Notes: generated by a model not told the origin, from the sequence alone. 64,000 nucleotides of DNA from Polaromonas sp047303325 (GCF_047303325.1 NZ_JBKBEX010000010.1:1-64000); one strand, 5' to 3'; counted from the first letter of the stretch, positions 8,600 to 17,594 are shown. Translations and numbers: made by a program.

Positions 8600-9043
8600 G
8601 GTAAATCCTTCGCTGGGAGGCAAAGCGCAAAGAGGCGCCGCCGCCGGTCATTCAAAACGCCCCGAAGATCGAGGCCCGGATGCACCTCTCGGGAGGGCAT
8701 CGATGGGAAAGGGGGGTGTCGCAGAACCTGCGGCAGTTGCGCGGGCCGATGGCAGCGTGGTAACGCGCCGGCCCGCATGCGCCTCAGGCGTGCGAGAAAT
8801 GACAGGTACGCCAGGGCCAGGCTCCCCGGTCGCCACAACCTGTTTGAATGATGCGATGAATGAACATGTAGGGCAAAGTGTAGCAAAGACCGGGACCGAC
8901 CCGCGCCGGGAAAGCATGGCCGGGACAAACTAGTACTAATGCTTATCTCGCAAACCCTCTTGTGAGAGGGGCCCCCGGAACTCGAGAATGGTGAAATAAA
9001 AAAGAACGCTCGTTCTATTTCAACCATTCTTTGGAGACAGCCC
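8600..9043. other. Divergent intergenic region between trpE and the chalcone-isomerase-like gene
   Basis: This 444-base gap must hold promoters in both directions. I see a 6-bp stem with TGTG loop at 8955-8970 (CCCTCT/AGAGGG) and the dyad at 9003-9016 listed separately. On the minus strand upstream of trpE there is a bulged dyad around 8660-8695 (CCCGA...TCGGG enclosing GAGG...CCTC). I find no run of Trp codons, so a classical trp attenuator is not supported. No convincing small gene is seen. Confidence 0.5.
9003..9016. promoter_or_regulatory. Operator-like dyad AGAACG-CT-CGTTCT
   Basis: A perfect 6-bp inverted repeat with a 2-base centre, 28 bases before the start codon of the downstream gene and next to an A-rich run. 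The form GAACG-N2-CGTTC resembles binding sites of many TetR-family repressors. No TetR gene is in the window, so the regulator would act from elsewhere. Confidence 0.45.
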
Positions 9044-9625
9044 ATGACTTTGACAGCGCGATGCATCGCGGGCCTGACCAGCCTGCTGCTTTCATTCGGC
9101 ATTCTTGCCGCACCCATGGAAGTAGCTGGCGTCAAACTCGACGACCCGGTGGACCTTCACGGCGCCAAGCTCCAGCTCAATGGCGCGGGCATACGCTACA
9201 AGGCCGTGTTCAAAGTCTACGTGGCCGGCATGTATCTGCCCAAAAAAGCCTCCACTCCCGAAGAGGTCTACACCATGGCCGGTCCCAAGCGCATCAGCAT
9301 CACCCTGCTGCGCGAGATTGACTCCAACGAGCTGGGCAAAAGCTTCACCACCGCCTTCACCGAAAACGCGCCCAAGGCGGAAATGTCCAAGCTGATCCCC
9401 GGCCTGATCAAGATGGGCCAACTTTTTGCCGACCAGAAGAAGCTGGTGGCCGGAGAGGGGTTCACCATCGACTGGATTCCCGGCACCGGCACCGTGATTT
9501 CCGTCAAAGGCAAACCGCAAGGCGAGCCCTTCAAGGAGGCCGAGTTTTTCAACGCCCTGGTGCGCATCTGGCTGGGCCCGCAGCCCGCCGACTGGAAGCT
9601 CAAGGACGCGCTACTGGGCAAATAA
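9044..9625 (+). CDS. Exported chalcone-isomerase-like protein
   Basis: A 193-residue protein with a clear signal peptide (residues 1-23, cleavage after ILAA). The mature part has the chalcone isomerase-like fold segments YKAVFKVYVAGMYLPKKA and KRISITLLREI followed by SNELGKSFTTAF. Bacterial members are periplasmic and of unknown function; chalcone isomerase activity is not expected. GGAGA precedes the ATG at a normal distance. It is a single-gene unit ended by the hairpin at 9648. Confidence 0.85.
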   Translation: MTLTARCIAGLTSLLLSFGILAAPMEVAGVKLDDPVDLHGAKLQLNGAGIRYKAVFKVYVAGMYLPKKASTPEEVYTMAGPKRISITLLREIDSNELGKSFTTAFTENAPKAEMSKLIPGLIKMGQLFADQKKLVAGEGFTIDWIPGTGTVISVKGKPQGEPFKEAEFFNALVRIWLGPQPADWKLKDALLGK

Positions 9626-9647
9626 GGCCCGAGGCTTTCGGACAATC

Positions 9648-9667
9648 AACGGGGCGCAAGCCCCGTT
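9648..9667. terminator. Bidirectional hairpin with GCAA loop
   Basis: Perfect 8-bp stem AACGGGGC/GCCCCGTT closed by a GCAA tetraloop, followed by GCCGTTTT on the plus strand. It lies between two convergent genes and probably ends both transcripts. Confidence 0.75.
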
Positions 9668-9688
9668 GCCGTTTTCACCGCCTCATTG

Positions 9689-10381
9689 CTATTTCTGGAA
9701 ACGCAGTTCGGCCAGCGAGTCGACAAAGCCGTCGGCGTCGACCTCGCGCACCGGCTCGCCGTGGTTGTAGCCGTAGGTCACCAGCAGCACCGGGCAGCCC
9801 GCAGCTCGCGCGGCCCGAGCGTCATTGCTGGAGTCGCCGATCATCAGGGTCCGCGAGGGTGCGATGCCCAGCGCCTCGCAGGTCTTGAGCAGAGGCAGAG
9901 GATCGGGCTTCTTGCGCGCGAAGGAATCGCCGCCAAAGACCTCGCTGAAAAAACCGTCCAGGCCCTTGAGCCTGAGCAGCTGGCGCGCCATGGCCAGCGG
10001 CTTGTTCGTCAGGCAGGCCAGTTTGAGCCCGGCTTGCTGCAAGGCACGCAAGCCTTCCAGCCCTCCGGGGTACACCGTCGAATGCACACCATTGATAGCT
10101 GCGTAATGCCGTTGGTAGCTCGCCATGGCTTCGGCATAGCGCGCCGGCAGGCCTTCACCGGCATGCGCCAGCACCGCCTTCACGAGGTTCTCGGAGCCTT
10201 TGCCGACCATGCAGCCCACGGTCATCGCATCCAGCGCTTGCGGCGTCTGGCCCGGCTTGCGCAACTCGGCCAGCATGGCGTTCACGGCGGCCACGAAGTC
10301 GCCCAGGGTGTCTACCAGCGTGCCGTCCAGGTCCACCATGGCGGCGTCGAAATGGGTGAGCGTCAGAACAGCAGGATTCAT
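9689..10381 (-). CDS. gph: Phosphoglycolate phosphatase, HAD family
   Basis: A 230-residue HAD-superfamily hydrolase predicted to dephosphorylate 2-phosphoglycolate. Motif I is DLDGTLVDT near residue 15, the motif II threonine lies in ACLTNKP, and motif III/IV lies in KKPDPLPLL...MIGDSSND. The ATG at 10381 places motif I at the usual distance from the N-terminus; upstream in-frame codons would add an unlikely extension. In many betaproteobacteria gph is near trpE, as here. Confidence 0.92.
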   Translation of the reverse strand: MNPAVLTLTHFDAAMVDLDGTLVDTLGDFVAAVNAMLAELRKPGQTPQALDAMTVGCMVGKGSENLVKAVLAHAGEGLPARYAEAMASYQRHYAAINGVHSTVYPGGLEGLRALQQAGLKLACLTNKPLAMARQLLRLKGLDGFFSEVFGGDSFARKKPDPLPLLKTCEALGIAPSRTLMIGDSSNDARAARAAGCPVLLVTYGYNHGEPVREVDADGFVDSLAELRFQK

Positions 10382-10511
10382 GCAGAACAGCCGGTAAAAG
10401 GTGGCAAGCGGAGCGGGGATCATGCCAGAACCCGCTCCCTGGCACCCGGCTTTCTGCGGTACGCTAGACCTGCACTTTTCCAATTGCCGCCACCGACCTT
10501 CCGGGAATGCC

Positions 10512-11090
10512 ATGAATGCTTTTTCTCAAGACCGATGCCGCAACAAGGCGCTGCGGCGGCTGGCCGCGGCCTGTGCCGCATTGTTTGCCGCGACGATGCC
10601 GGGGCCCACGATGACCCAGCCTGCACCTGCACCCGCGCCGCTCGCCGTGGTGCCGCCCGGTGCCAACACCTTTGAACGGCTGGCGACAGGTGCCGGAATC
10701 ACCAGTTGCTCCAAGGCCCTGCGCACGCTGGGGCCGGTGCTGACCGGGCCGGAGGGCGGCTATGCCGTGATGCTGATGGCCAATCGCGTGGCGCCGGCCG
10801 CCTCGGCCTTCTCGGCCTCGATTGAAAAAACCGGGCCCGCGGGCACCACCTTTGTCAGCGCATTTTTCAGTCCCGGCCTGATGGGCGGCTGCGATGTCGG
10901 CTATGACACCGTCAGCACCTGGAACAAGTCCTGCCAGGACGTCGCCGAGCAGGATTTCCGCTATGCCCAGCCGCTCAACGTGATAGGCCGCAATATCAGC
11001 GTGCTGCCGTATTCCCCCACCCACCACGTATACCTGATCCGCATGCCGGGCGGCTGCATCAGCATCAACAAGGAAATGCTCTATCCCTGA
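10512..11090 (+). CDS. Unknown exported protein with four cysteines
   Basis: I do not recognise this 192-residue protein. The N-terminus has Arg/Lys residues and then the hydrophobic stretch LAAACAALFAATM, a likely signal peptide, followed by a Pro/Ala-rich spacer. The mature part has four cysteines (in ITSCSK, GGCDVG, NKSCQD and GGCISI), enough for two disulfides in the periplasm. It is convergent with the histidine kinase gene, with 7 bases between stops, and has no obvious operon partner. Confidence 0.65.
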   Translation: MNAFSQDRCRNKALRRLAAACAALFAATMPGPTMTQPAPAPAPLAVVPPGANTFERLATGAGITSCSKALRTLGPVLTGPEGGYAVMLMANRVAPAASAFSASIEKTGPAGTTFVSAFFSPGLMGGCDVGYDTVSTWNKSCQDVAEQDFRYAQPLNVIGRNISVLPYSPTHHVYLIRMPGGCISINKEMLYP

Positions 11091-11097
11091 ACGGCGC

Positions 11098-13611
11098 TCA
11101 AGAGGCGGCGCGGCGCCTGGCCTGAATCGCGCGCTCCAGGCTGCCCAGCAGGCGCTGCTCGTCCAGGGGTTTTTCCAGCCAGCCTGAGACCCCGAGCGTC
11201 TGGCTGCCGGCCTGCTGCCGCGCCTCCGCGGCGGTGACCGACAACACCAGCACCGGCAGGCGGGCGGTGCGCTTGTTCGCCCGCAACTCGCGTATCAGCG
11301 AGAACCCGATCTCATAGGGTTGCCTGACGTCCACCGTCATTGCCGCGTAGGACTCCATCTTGAGGTAGTCACGCGCCTGCTCGGGGGTGTGCGCCATGTC
11401 CGCAGCATAGCCGCCGTTGTCCAGCATCATGCCGATGAGCTGTGCCACGTCGGGATCGTCTTCGTACACCAGCACGCGGGGGCGCGCCACCCCGTCAAGC
11501 CCCATAGGCGCCGTGACCGGCGGCGCTTCCCGCCACACGGGCAGCTCGAAGAAGAAGGTCGTTCCCACCCTGTTTTCCGTGGTGAAGCCTATGCTTCCGT
11601 CCATGCGCTCGATGATGGCCTTGGAGATGCTCAGGCCCAGGCCGGTTCCGCCTTTTTGCCGCGTATCGGAAGAGTCGGCCTGGGAAAACTTCTGGAAGAT
11701 GCGCTGTCGGAATTCATCCGGAATGCCGGGGCCGCTGTCGGTGATCTCCACGCGCGCGCGCCCCGCATCCGTGCGCAGCGACACCTGCACGACACCTCCC
11801 GGCGGCGAGAACTTGATGGCATTGGACAGCAGGTTGGTCACCACCTGGATCAGCCGGTCGCTGTCGACGCAGACCTGCACGGGCGCCTCCATCCTGCCCA
11901 GCGCCAGCGTAACGCCGTGCTGCTCCGCGAAGCCTTCATTGGCGGCCAGGGCCTGCTCCAGCAGGGGCTCCAGCTCCATGGGCCGCAGCTCAAAACTCAT
12001 CTTGCCGGATTCGATTTTTTCGCTGTCCAGGATGTCGTTGATGAGCCGGATCAGCCGCTCGCAGTTGCTCTTGGCGATGCCCACCAGGTTTTTGGCCTGC
12101 GCCGGCAGCTCGCCCGTCACACCGCCCCAGACCAGCCCGAGCGATCCGCGTATCGAGGTCAACGGCGTGCGCAGCTCATGACTGACGGTGGAGACGAACT
12201 CGCTCTTCATGCGGTCTATGCGCTTGAGCTCGGTCACGTCGTTGCCCAGCGAGGAAAACCCGATAACCGTGCCCTGCTCGTCCCCCTCACCGTAGCGCGG
12301 AAAATGGCTCATGACGTACTCGCGCCGCTCGCCGCCGGGCGTCACCTGCACGCATTCGTAGCGAACCGAATAGCCCGCCAGCGCCTCCTGCACATGGCCC
12401 TTGACCTGGTCGTACAGCTGCGGCCCCATGACCTCGAACAGGGTCCGGTTCTGTATCTGCTCGGACGCAAGACCGAAGGCCTCTTCATAGGCCCGGTTGT
12501 GGAACTGGAAGCGCTCCTCCCTGTCGACGTAGGCGATCAAGGCCGGCACGGCGTCGGTCAGTTCGCGCAGCTGGGCTTCGCTGCTGCGCAGGGCGTCGCT
12601 GATGCGGTTGCTTTCAGTGATGTCATGGATGATCGCGGTGAACAGCCGGCGGCCGCCGACGTTGACGTCGCCGAAGGACGCGTTTACCGGGAACTCGGTG
12701 CCGTCGTGGCGCAGGCCCAGGACCTTGACGTCCCATTCGCGAAAGCCGCGCTGGCGCCCGCCCAGGCTCGCGAAGAAGGCCTGAAAGCCCATGCGGTAGC
12801 GCGTGGGCAGCAGCATGGTCACTTCGCGGCCCACCAGATCGTCAAGCCGGTATCCGAAGAGATGGCGGGCCGCGCTGTTGGCATTGACGATGATGCCCTC
12901 CTGGGTGGCCGTCACCAGCCCTTCGGCCATGCTCTCGGTCACGGCCCGGCTCATGGCTTCGCTGTCGGAAAGCCTGGCCTCGATACGGCGGCGCTTGGCC
13001 TGCGCCCGGACAATCATCTGGATGGCCCAGCCGAACACGCTCAGGCAGAGCAGCCCGCCCAGCAGGATCAATTGCTTGACGGTCTGCGCGGTCTGGCGCG
13101 TCTCCTCTTTTGAGTGCTCCAGTGCCTGGATTTCGGCTCCCTTGATGCGCGCCACCAGCGCCTCGATCTCGTCATGAAGCTGGCGGTTGGACGCGTTGCC
13201 GACGATGGCGGCCGCCGCGTCCAGCCCGGTTTGCTGCCGGGCGGTGATGGCCAGCTCCATGAGTTCGAAGCGGCGCGTCATGGCCTCGCCCAGTGCGCGC
13301 CAGTCCTGGCGCGTGCCGGCCTGCGCGTGCACGCGCTGCAGCGCCTGCTGGCTCAGCGAACGAGCCCGCTGGTAGGCGGCGAGGTCGCCGGCGACGTTGG
13401 TCAGCAGATAGCGTCGCTGCGAGGACTCCGCCGCCTGGAACTCCGAGACGACCTGCTCCAGCAGCAGAACCGTTTCGCGGGCCTCGGTTTCGCTCTGCGT
13501 GCCGCTGAGCAAGGAATTGATCGTGAGATAGGAAGCCGCGATGCTCAGGATGATCAGGACCATCCCGGCGCCCAGCGCGACATTGATGGTGGCGCGAAAA
13601 GGTAGCCTCAT
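11098..13611 (-). CDS. Hybrid sensor histidine kinase (CHASE3-PAS-PAS-HisKA-HATPase-REC)
   Basis: An 837-residue membrane sensor kinase. TM1 is about residues 10-30, a CHASE3-like extracytoplasmic helical domain spans about 36-175, and TM2 is about 181-201. Two PAS domains follow (about 215-330 and 345-460). The dimerisation/phosphoacceptor domain contains STVSHELRTPL with His478, followed by an HATPase_c domain with DSGPGIP and a GGTGLGLSI box. A C-terminal REC domain (about 715-830) keeps the acidic pair, an Asp in the slightly atypical context TVDVRQP, and Lys in EKPLD. The next two genes encode a response regulator and a REC-cyclase-Hpt protein on the same strand. Confidence 0.93.
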   Translation of the reverse strand: MRLPFRATINVALGAGMVLIILSIAASYLTINSLLSGTQSETEARETVLLLEQVVSEFQAAESSQRRYLLTNVAGDLAAYQRARSLSQQALQRVHAQAGTRQDWRALGEAMTRRFELMELAITARQQTGLDAAAAIVGNASNRQLHDEIEALVARIKGAEIQALEHSKEETRQTAQTVKQLILLGGLLCLSVFGWAIQMIVRAQAKRRRIEARLSDSEAMSRAVTESMAEGLVTATQEGIIVNANSAARHLFGYRLDDLVGREVTMLLPTRYRMGFQAFFASLGGRQRGFREWDVKVLGLRHDGTEFPVNASFGDVNVGGRRLFTAIIHDITESNRISDALRSSEAQLRELTDAVPALIAYVDREERFQFHNRAYEEAFGLASEQIQNRTLFEVMGPQLYDQVKGHVQEALAGYSVRYECVQVTPGGERREYVMSHFPRYGEGDEQGTVIGFSSLGNDVTELKRIDRMKSEFVSTVSHELRTPLTSIRGSLGLVWGGVTGELPAQAKNLVGIAKSNCERLIRLINDILDSEKIESGKMSFELRPMELEPLLEQALAANEGFAEQHGVTLALGRMEAPVQVCVDSDRLIQVVTNLLSNAIKFSPPGGVVQVSLRTDAGRARVEITDSGPGIPDEFRQRIFQKFSQADSSDTRQKGGTGLGLSISKAIIERMDGSIGFTTENRVGTTFFFELPVWREAPPVTAPMGLDGVARPRVLVYEDDPDVAQLIGMMLDNGGYAADMAHTPEQARDYLKMESYAAMTVDVRQPYEIGFSLIRELRANKRTARLPVLVLSVTAAEARQQAGSQTLGVSGWLEKPLDEQRLLGSLERAIQARRRAAS

Positions 13612-13672
13612 GGCACTTGAGCCGGCAGGCCTGGTTGACCAGAAAAGCGGCTCATCTCGCCATGCTCGCGCG

Positions 13673-14425
13673 CTACTGCGAGCCCAGCACGGTGCGGACC
13701 GCCTGGATCAGCGACTCGGTCTCCACGGGCTTGGTGATGTAGCCGTCGGCACCGCTGGCCAGCCCCTTGAGCACCGCCTCGCGCGTTGCCTTCGCCGTGA
13801 GCATGATCACGGGAATGTCCTTGAGCTGGGGGTGCGAGCGGATGCGCAGCAAGATGTCAAAACCGTCGGCGTCAGGCAGCATGACGTCCAGCAGCACCAG
13901 GTCGGGAATCGGCGGCTTGCGGAACTCGGCCACCACTTCGGCGCGCGAGCCCGCCACCCGCACATCGAAACCCTCGAAGGTCAGGTAGTGGTTCAGGAAC
14001 TTGGCCAGGTGCTCATCGTCGTCCACGATGATGGCCGACTGGCGTTCGCCCGGCGCGCGCTGGCGCGGCGAGCCGCGCTTGCGGGCAATGCGGACATAGT
14101 AGTTGGACTTCTTGAGCGTGGCCGCGCAGAGGTCGGCTTCGGCACCCGCGTCCGTGAGCGCCGTCGGGCTCAGCTGGAACTGCAGCGAAGCGGCGAACGG
14201 ATCCGGCGCGACCTGCGTCACCAAACCCTTGGCCAGCAGCAGTTTGACGGTGTTGTCCAGCGTCGCGCCCACGGCCTCTCCCACGCTTTGGCGTATCTGG
14301 GCCATGGACAGGATGCCGTCAAGGCGCACCAGCAGTTCCACCTCGGGCGGAGAAATCGTGGTGGCGGCGCTGCGCAGCTCCTGCTGGCCTTTGGGCGTAA
14401 CTGCGTAGATGTCGTTGTACTGCAC
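13673..14425 (-). CDS. Response regulator with N-terminal winged-helix-like domain and C-terminal REC
   Basis: About 250 residues. The N-terminal 80 residues (YAVTPKGQQEL...AQIRQSVGEA...VKLLLAKGLV) look like a helix-turn-helix or winged-helix unit. The C-terminal REC domain (about 130-250) has IIVDDDEH, the phosphoacceptor in LVLLDVMLPDADG (about Asp180) and Lys in ITKPVE. The order output-then-REC is the reverse of common response regulators. I prefer the GTG at 14425 because AGGAG lies 7 bases before it; an ATG at 14455 has no ribosome site. It lies between the hybrid kinase and the cyclase gene. Confidence 0.82.
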   Translation of the reverse strand: MQYNDIYAVTPKGQQELRSAATTISPPEVELLVRLDGILSMAQIRQSVGEAVGATLDNTVKLLLAKGLVTQVAPDPFAASLQFQLSPTALTDAGAEADLCAATLKKSNYYVRIARKRGSPRQRAPGERQSAIIVDDDEHLAKFLNHYLTFEGFDVRVAGSRAEVVAEFRKPPIPDLVLLDVMLPDADGFDILLRIRSHPQLKDIPVIMLTAKATREAVLKGLASGADGYITKPVETESLIQAVRTVLGSQ

Positions 14426-14560
14426 GGTGTAGCTCCTCTCTGTGGTAAGGGGCATGACATGCGCCTGGGCGCCCTGCCTGATGATTCTAAGGGTCCAGGG
14501 CCGGCCCGAATGGCGTACGCCCACAGCAAGAAGATACACCAAGCGGGCCGGCCCGGGTGT

Positions 14561-16285
14561 TCATGGCGATTTCACGGGATCGGGCGGCGGCAAGGCCGAG
14601 CGCAAGGCCTCCATCAGTTCCCCCAGCGACTCCTCCATGCGCAGCAGCAGCTCGTCGATGCCCTCACGCGGCGCGTTGTCGCGCAGCGCCTGCTCCAGTG
14701 CCTCGGCGTCCTGCGGCAGTTGCGTGGCGCCTATCTGCGCCGAGACGCCGCGCAGCGAGTGGCTCAGCAGTTCCGCCGCCTTCAGGTCACCGGCCGCCAG
14801 CGCTTCGCGTATGCGCACCGGCGTGTCCGCCCGGCCGTCCATAAAGCGGCGCAGCATCGAAATGTAAAAGCCTTTCATATTCATTGCCCGGCTCAATCCC
14901 ACCGTCAGGTTGATTCCGGCAATGCTGTCCGGCAGCGCTTCATCGCCGGCGCCCGCTGTATCCGCCGCCTGCACGGCGGCAAGGCGGGAGGCCTGCGTGC
15001 CGGCTGCGGCTCCCGGTGCCGGCGCCAGCGCGGCGATGCTCGCGACGGCCAGCGGCGCGGGCTCCAGGCTGTCCAGCGCCCTGCGCAATTCGGCGGCGGC
15101 GTCCGCGCGCTGCGCGGGTGTGAGGCGGCCCGGATCCAGCTCCAGGCGCAGGCCGGGCCGGTCGCACTGGATCACCCCCGCCGCCGCGGCCGGCGGGGCC
15201 GGGGTTTTGCGGACCGCGTAAACCGTGATGGGTTCGGAAAACCCCTTTGCGATCACCGGCTCGCGCTCCTCGACCTCGATGTCCCCCTGCACCAGGTCGT
15301 AGGTGTCCCTGGAAATCAGGATGCCGCCGGGCTCGGCGGCCTGCTCCAGCCGGGCGGCGAGGTTCACCTCCCGGCCGATGATGGTGTAGTCCATGCGCAG
15401 GTTGCTGCCGAAGTTGCCGACGTCGCAAAAGCCCGAGTTGATGCCTATGCGTATCTCGAAAGCCTTGGGGATGCCCAAGGCCTTCCAGCGCTGCCGCAGC
15501 TCGGCCATGCGCTGCTGCATGGCGATGGCCATCCTGACGCACTGCACCGCGTCCTGCCGCGGGCCCAGGGTGTGGGGATCACCGAAGAAGATGACGATGG
15601 CATCGCCGATGAACTTGTCCAGGGTCGCGCCGTACTCGGCGGCGATCTGCGACATCTCTTCGAAGTAACTGTTGAGCAAAAACGTAACTTCCTCGGGCTG
15701 CCACTGCGCCGTGGAGGCGGTGAAGTTCTTGATGTCCGAGAAAAACACCGTGAGCCGTTTGCGCTGGGTCTGGATTTCGGCCTGGCGGGATCCGTCAAAA
15801 AGCGACTGGTAGACCTGCGGTGCAAGGTAGCGCGACAGCTGCTCGGACAGGGTCTTCAGGCGCTTGGCATTGGCGCTGCGCTCCAGGTGCAGCCTCACGC
15901 GCGCCAGCAGCACGGGCGGGCTGATCGGTTTGGTGATGTAGTCGGTGGCGCCCAGGTCCAGCCCGAACTGCTCTTCTTCCACGCTGCTCAGCGCCGTGAG
16001 GAAAATGACGGGAATATCGGCCGTGCGCGGGTCGCGGGCCAGCCGCCGCATGACCTCATAGCCGTCCATGCCGGGCATCATCACGTCCAGCAGGATGATT
16101 TCGGGGCGACGATCGGACAGCGCCACCTGCAGGCCTTCTTCGCCCGACTCGGCAGCCTCCACGTCATAGTCGTCCCGCAGCAAGGCGACAAGGAAAAATC
16201 TGACGTCCGCCGTGTCGTCCACCACCAGGACGCGGGCGCGGCGCGCGGGACGCTGCCCGTCTTGCTCGCTTACGGCTTCAGTCAT
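14561..16285 (-). CDS. REC - class III adenylate/guanylate cyclase - Hpt protein
   Basis: A 574-residue signalling protein of three parts. The REC domain (residues 18-130) has Asp67 in LLDVMMPGMDG and Lys119. The class III cyclase domain (about 175-360) keeps both metal aspartates (Asp184 in FSDIKNF, Asp228 in KFIGDA), Lys224 and Thr301 at the purine-selecting positions, and Asn308/Arg312 in NLAAR, so it should be active and prefer ATP. After an Ala-rich linker, a C-terminal Hpt domain has His509 in HSLRG. It could take phosphate from the upstream hybrid kinase and either pass it on or use it to control cyclase output. Confidence 0.9.
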   Translation of the reverse strand: MTEAVSEQDGQRPARRARVLVVDDTADVRFFLVALLRDDYDVEAAESGEEGLQVALSDRRPEIILLDVMMPGMDGYEVMRRLARDPRTADIPVIFLTALSSVEEEQFGLDLGATDYITKPISPPVLLARVRLHLERSANAKRLKTLSEQLSRYLAPQVYQSLFDGSRQAEIQTQRKRLTVFFSDIKNFTASTAQWQPEEVTFLLNSYFEEMSQIAAEYGATLDKFIGDAIVIFFGDPHTLGPRQDAVQCVRMAIAMQQRMAELRQRWKALGIPKAFEIRIGINSGFCDVGNFGSNLRMDYTIIGREVNLAARLEQAAEPGGILISRDTYDLVQGDIEVEEREPVIAKGFSEPITVYAVRKTPAPPAAAAGVIQCDRPGLRLELDPGRLTPAQRADAAAELRRALDSLEPAPLAVASIAALAPAPGAAAGTQASRLAAVQAADTAGAGDEALPDSIAGINLTVGLSRAMNMKGFYISMLRRFMDGRADTPVRIREALAAGDLKAAELLSHSLRGVSAQIGATQLPQDAEALEQALRDNAPREGIDELLLRMEESLGELMEALRSALPPPDPVKSP

Positions 16286-16342
16286 GCGGCTCCTCCATGT
16301 GTGACGGGGGGCCGGCGTCCGGCCTGGCCGGTTACCGGGATT

Positions 16343-16372
16343 GGCGCGCGCGGGTGCGCATTGTCGCGCGCC
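16343..16372. terminator. GC-rich hairpin after rpe
   Basis: A perfect 8-bp inverted repeat GGCGCGCG/CGCGCGCC with a 14-base loop, directly after the rpe stop on the minus strand and ahead of the cyclase gene. No U-tract follows, so it may be a weak or Rho-aided terminator. Confidence 0.4.
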
Positions 16373-16375
16373 GGC

Positions 16376-17071
16376 TTATTTCACCAGTTCCGCCCGCATG
16401 GCGTCAATTACCGCCTTGTAGTCGGGTTTCCCAAAAATGGCGCTTCCTGCCACAAAGGTGTCGGCGCCGGCAGCAGCCACGCGCGCGATGTTGTCGGCCT
16501 TGATGCCGCCGTCGACTTCGAGGCGGATGTCCTTGCCCGAAGCTTCGATGCGCTTGCGCGCCTGTTCGATCTTGCGCAGCGCCGAGTCGATGAAGCTTTG
16601 CCCGCCGAAACCGGGGTTGACGCTCATGATCAGGATCAGGTCGATATCCTCGATCATCCAATCCAGCACGTCCAGCGGCGTGGCCGGGTTGAACACCAGC
16701 CCGGCCTTGCAACCCTTGGCCTTGATGGCCTGCACGCTTCGGTGCACATGGCCGGAGGCCTCGGGGTGAAAGCTGATCAGGTCGGCGCCGGCGTCGGCAA
16801 AGGCCGCGGCCAGCGCATCGACGGGCTGCACCATCAGGTGCACGTCCACCGGCACCGGGGTGCCGTCGGCCTTTTTGGCGTGCGGCTTGAGCGCCTGGCA
16901 AATCATCGGCCCGAAAGTCAAGTTGGGCACATAGTGGTTATCCATCACGTCGAAGTGGATCCAGTCGGCGCCGGCGGCGATGACGGCTTTAATCTCGTCG
17001 CCCAGGCGGGCGAAATCAGCGGACAGGATGGAAGGAGCGATCCGATAGGTGGGCGGCTGGTTTTTAGGCAT
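16376..17071 (-). CDS. rpe: Ribulose-phosphate 3-epimerase
   Basis: A 231-residue TIM-barrel enzyme interconverting ribulose-5-phosphate and xylulose-5-phosphate in the pentose phosphate pathway. Signatures include APSILSADFARLG at the N-terminus, HFDVMDNHYVPNLTFG with metal and catalytic residues, MSVNPGFGGQ, and the phosphate loop VDGGI. The ATG at 17071 gives the standard N-terminus. It is divergent from apaG across 100 bases. Confidence 0.97.
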   Translation of the reverse strand: MPKNQPPTYRIAPSILSADFARLGDEIKAVIAAGADWIHFDVMDNHYVPNLTFGPMICQALKPHAKKADGTPVPVDVHLMVQPVDALAAAFADAGADLISFHPEASGHVHRSVQAIKAKGCKAGLVFNPATPLDVLDWMIEDIDLILIMSVNPGFGGQSFIDSALRKIEQARKRIEASGKDIRLEVDGGIKADNIARVAAAGADTFVAGSAIFGKPDYKAVIDAMRAELVK

Positions 17072-17171
17072 GGCAGGATTGTCGCAGCAAGCCGTGGCCC
17101 CCGCCTGCCCGCAGTGTTGCCCGCTGTTTCGCCGGGCCAACAGCCACGGCAGGCGGTTAACATGGTCGCGC

Positions 17172-17573
17172 ATGCCCAAATATCAGTTCTCCTGCGAAGT
17201 CGTCCCCCAATACCTGCCCGAGCAATCGGCGCCGGAAGACCACGTCTACGGGTTTTCCTATACCGTCACGGTTACCAATACTGGCGAAGTGACGGCCCAG
17301 CTGATTTCGCGCCACTGGGTCATCAGCGACGCCAACGGGCACAACGAAGAAGTCAAGGGCCTGGGCGTGGTCGGCCACCAGCCGCTGCTCAAGCCGGGCG
17401 AATCCTTCCAGTACACCAGCGGGTCGCGCCTGCGCACGCCCAGCGGCACCATGCACGGCAGCTATTTTTGCGTCGCCGAGGACGGTGAACGCTTCGAGGC
17501 GCCTATTCCCATGTTCGTGCTGGAAGCGCACACCGGCAACGGCAGCACCCCGCCCGGCCGCGTCCTGCATTGA
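17172..17573 (+). CDS. apaG: ApaG protein (Co2+/Mg2+ efflux-related)
   Basis: A 133-residue single-domain protein with the immunoglobulin-like ApaG fold. Typical blocks are the N-terminal FSCEVVPQYLPEQS, the beta-strand segment FSYTVTVTNTGEVTAQLISRHWVI, and GVVGHQPLLKPGESFQYTSG with a C-terminal GSYFCVAEDG. ApaG has been linked to cobalt/magnesium resistance and to diadenosine tetraphosphate metabolism in enterobacteria; its biochemical role is unsettled. It ends 21 bases before the next plus-strand gene, so co-transcription is likely. Confidence 0.95.
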   Translation: MPKYQFSCEVVPQYLPEQSAPEDHVYGFSYTVTVTNTGEVTAQLISRHWVISDANGHNEEVKGLGVVGHQPLLKPGESFQYTSGSRLRTPSGTMHGSYFCVAEDGERFEAPIPMFVLEAHTGNGSTPPGRVLH

Positions 17574-17594
17574 GCATCCCGTCCTGACCGCCCG

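Noticed and set aside
8600..8900. Possible trp leader peptide and attenuator upstream of trpE
   Set aside because: No short reading frame with consecutive Trp codons was found, and the dyads present do not form alternative structures ending in a U-tract.
13541..17488. A 1315-codon open frame on the plus strand
   Set aside because: It runs antisense through the histidine kinase, response regulator, cyclase and rpe genes, whose families are unmistakable. Its protein is low-complexity (H, R, Q, G, A rich), as expected for a shadow frame in GC-rich DNA.
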